Shown: positions 11,568 through 12,321 of the stretch, piece by piece
Layout of the letters: each line of letters begins with the position of its first letter
Position numbering within the stretch: the first letter of the stretch is position 1
Source: JAFGRR01 sp964563855
GTDB taxonomy: Bacteria > Planctomycetota > Phycisphaerae > UBA1845 > Fen-1342
Reading direction: 5' to 3'
Assembly: GCA_964563855.1 (NCBI GenBank)
Contig: CAZLYU010000075.1
Coordinates: forward strand, 1-12,321
DNA length: 12,321 nucleotides
The notes under the pieces: model-generated
The model's database searches: none
What the model was told of the DNA's origin: nothing
Seen by the model: the letters and a program-made list of their open reading frames with translations, nothing else
Program-made: the position numbers and the translations under genes

Positions 11568-12321
11568 TCAGTGGCGTGCTTCACGCGCGAGTTGTTCGAC
11601 GAGTGGCCCGGTGAACTGCAACTGGAAATCAGCGAAGTCTTCCAGGTCGACATCGCCATCGGCGTCAAGATCAGCTTTGCTATCGACGTGCTGAAGTTCG
11701 AAAACGTAGTTCCCGCCGGCGATCCCGTCGTTGTCGCCATCCAACGCTTGTCCGGTAGCAACCGCTGACACCGATTCAGCGACGGTTATAGTATATGTAT
11801 CGCCCTTCAGCGCGTCGGCCAAGCCGATGATCATGAACTGGCTTCCAGACCCTGATGCATCAAATCCGACCACTTCTCCGCTCCCGTTCATAATCGTGAC
11901 ATCTTCGTCGCCGAACGCTACCGGCTCGTTGAAGATCACACGAACTGCGGACACTGATGCCCCAGTCAGTGGCGAGCTGCTCGGCGCCGAAGGATCACGA
12001 CACAGCACGACAGGACCCGGCTCGTCGCCAATTGCCCGAATGAGATGTACGCCGCTGAGATCAGAGACATACATCAAGGTCCCGTCGGGTGAAATGGACA
12101 GGCTGCTCACCCCGGTAAACCCGGTCGCCCAGGTGGTGTGCTGTCCGTTCGGGTCCACCTCTTGGATCTCATCGCTCAGCGTCTCAGTCACAAAGACGGC
12201 GCCGGCGAACGGACCCAGATTCGATACGGCCAGATCACCGTAGAAGCGAGCCGCTGTTGGTACTTCCTGTCCGATTAGGCGATAACTCCCGCCCTGATCG
12301 ACGTCTCGCAGTTCATAAAGC
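11568..12321 (-). CDS. Surface protein, C-terminal part: propeller-like repeat, Ig-like domain, dockerin-like end (5' end outside window)
   Basis: The frame is open from the window edge to the TGA at 11570-11568, 251 codons, so the N-terminus is missing. The first 70 residues resemble a beta-propeller blade: VFVTETLSDEIQEVDPNG, WATGFTGVSSLSISPDGTLM and YVSDLSGVHLIRA. The next 100 (SVSAVRVIFNEPVAFGDED to YTITVAES) look like a bacterial Ig-like domain of the SbsA type. The C-terminus has one EF-hand-like calcium loop, DLDADGDVDLEDFADFQLQF, then TGPLVEQLAREARH; this is the dockerin-like ending common in planctomycete secreted proteins, but only one calcium loop is present where a true dockerin has two. 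Probably exported. A GTG at 12191 could be mistaken for the start, but the family-like sequence continues upstream of it. Confidence 0.85.
   Translation of the reverse strand, partial: LYELRDVDQGGSYRLIGQEVPTAARFYGDLAVSNLGPFAGAVFVTETLSDEIQEVDPNGQHTTWATGFTGVSSLSISPDGTLMYVSDLSGVHLIRAIGDEPGPVVLCRDPSAPSSSPLTGASVSAVRVIFNEPVAFGDEDVTIMNGSGEVVGFDASGSGSQFMIIGLADALKGDTYTITVAESVSAVATGQALDGDNDGIAGGNYVFELQHVDSKADLDADGDVDLEDFADFQLQFTGPLVEQLAREARH

Noticed and set aside
1..12321. Insertion sequence, integrase, toxin-antitoxin or defence genes near the broken junction
   Set aside because: No transposase, integrase, nuclease or toxin-like protein was seen in any frame, and no terminal inverted repeats flank the damaged region.

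Overview
The window looks like GC-rich chromosomal DNA from a planctomycete, most likely of the Phycisphaerae type. Three things point there: a run of secreted proteins ending in a PEP-CTERM sorting tail (I/V-PEP, a hydrophobic stretch, then RRR), a very large Ser/Thr kinase with an N-terminal zinc ribbon and a TPR tail encoded beside an ECF sigma factor, and cell-surface proteins with dockerin-like and thrombospondin type 3 calcium motifs. This assignment is inference from gene families; no rRNA or other marker is present.

Layout. Positions 1-4176 (minus strand) hold a tandem set of PEP-CTERM genes. Five are complete (3218-3880, 2455-3150, 1788-2414, 1154-1756, 202-1116), spaced 31-67 bases apart and each with its own Shine-Dalgarno. 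A sixth secreted protein starts at 65 and leaves the window. Just upstream of the set lie two remnants, a bare PEP-CTERM tail (3984-4058) and a 31-codon start-plus-tail micro-ORF (4081-4176). A 421-base gene-free stretch follows. Positions 4598-8395 (minus strand) hold an ECF sigma factor gene followed by the kinase gene, probably one transcription unit and a signalling pair.

Positions 8577-10315 are damaged. A glycoside-hydrolase-like gene on the minus strand lacks its 5' end and carries two mutually compensating frameshifts in its C-terminal domain. It abuts, head to head and within a few bases, a plus-strand gene that also lacks its 5' end, has thrombospondin type 3 repeats, an in-frame stop and a PEP-CTERM tail. 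This junction near 9747 looks like a rearrangement breakpoint or an assembly join.

Positions 10354-10953 encode an intact lipoprotein on the plus strand. Positions 10830-11533 (minus) carry a short secreted protein whose 3' half looks degraded and a doubtful small ORF. Positions 11568-12321 (minus) are the 3' part of a surface protein with propeller-like, Ig-like and dockerin-like segments.

How it fits together: most products are predicted to be exported, and most of those to be surface-anchored, with one regulatory pair in the middle. No exosortase gene lies here, so sorting of the PEP-CTERM proteins must depend on genes elsewhere. I found no CRISPR array, tRNA, rRNA, transposase or recognisable defence system. 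The most interesting structure is the modular PEP-CTERM array, with tail cassettes more alike than the bodies they are attached to, and the sharp broken junction near 9747.
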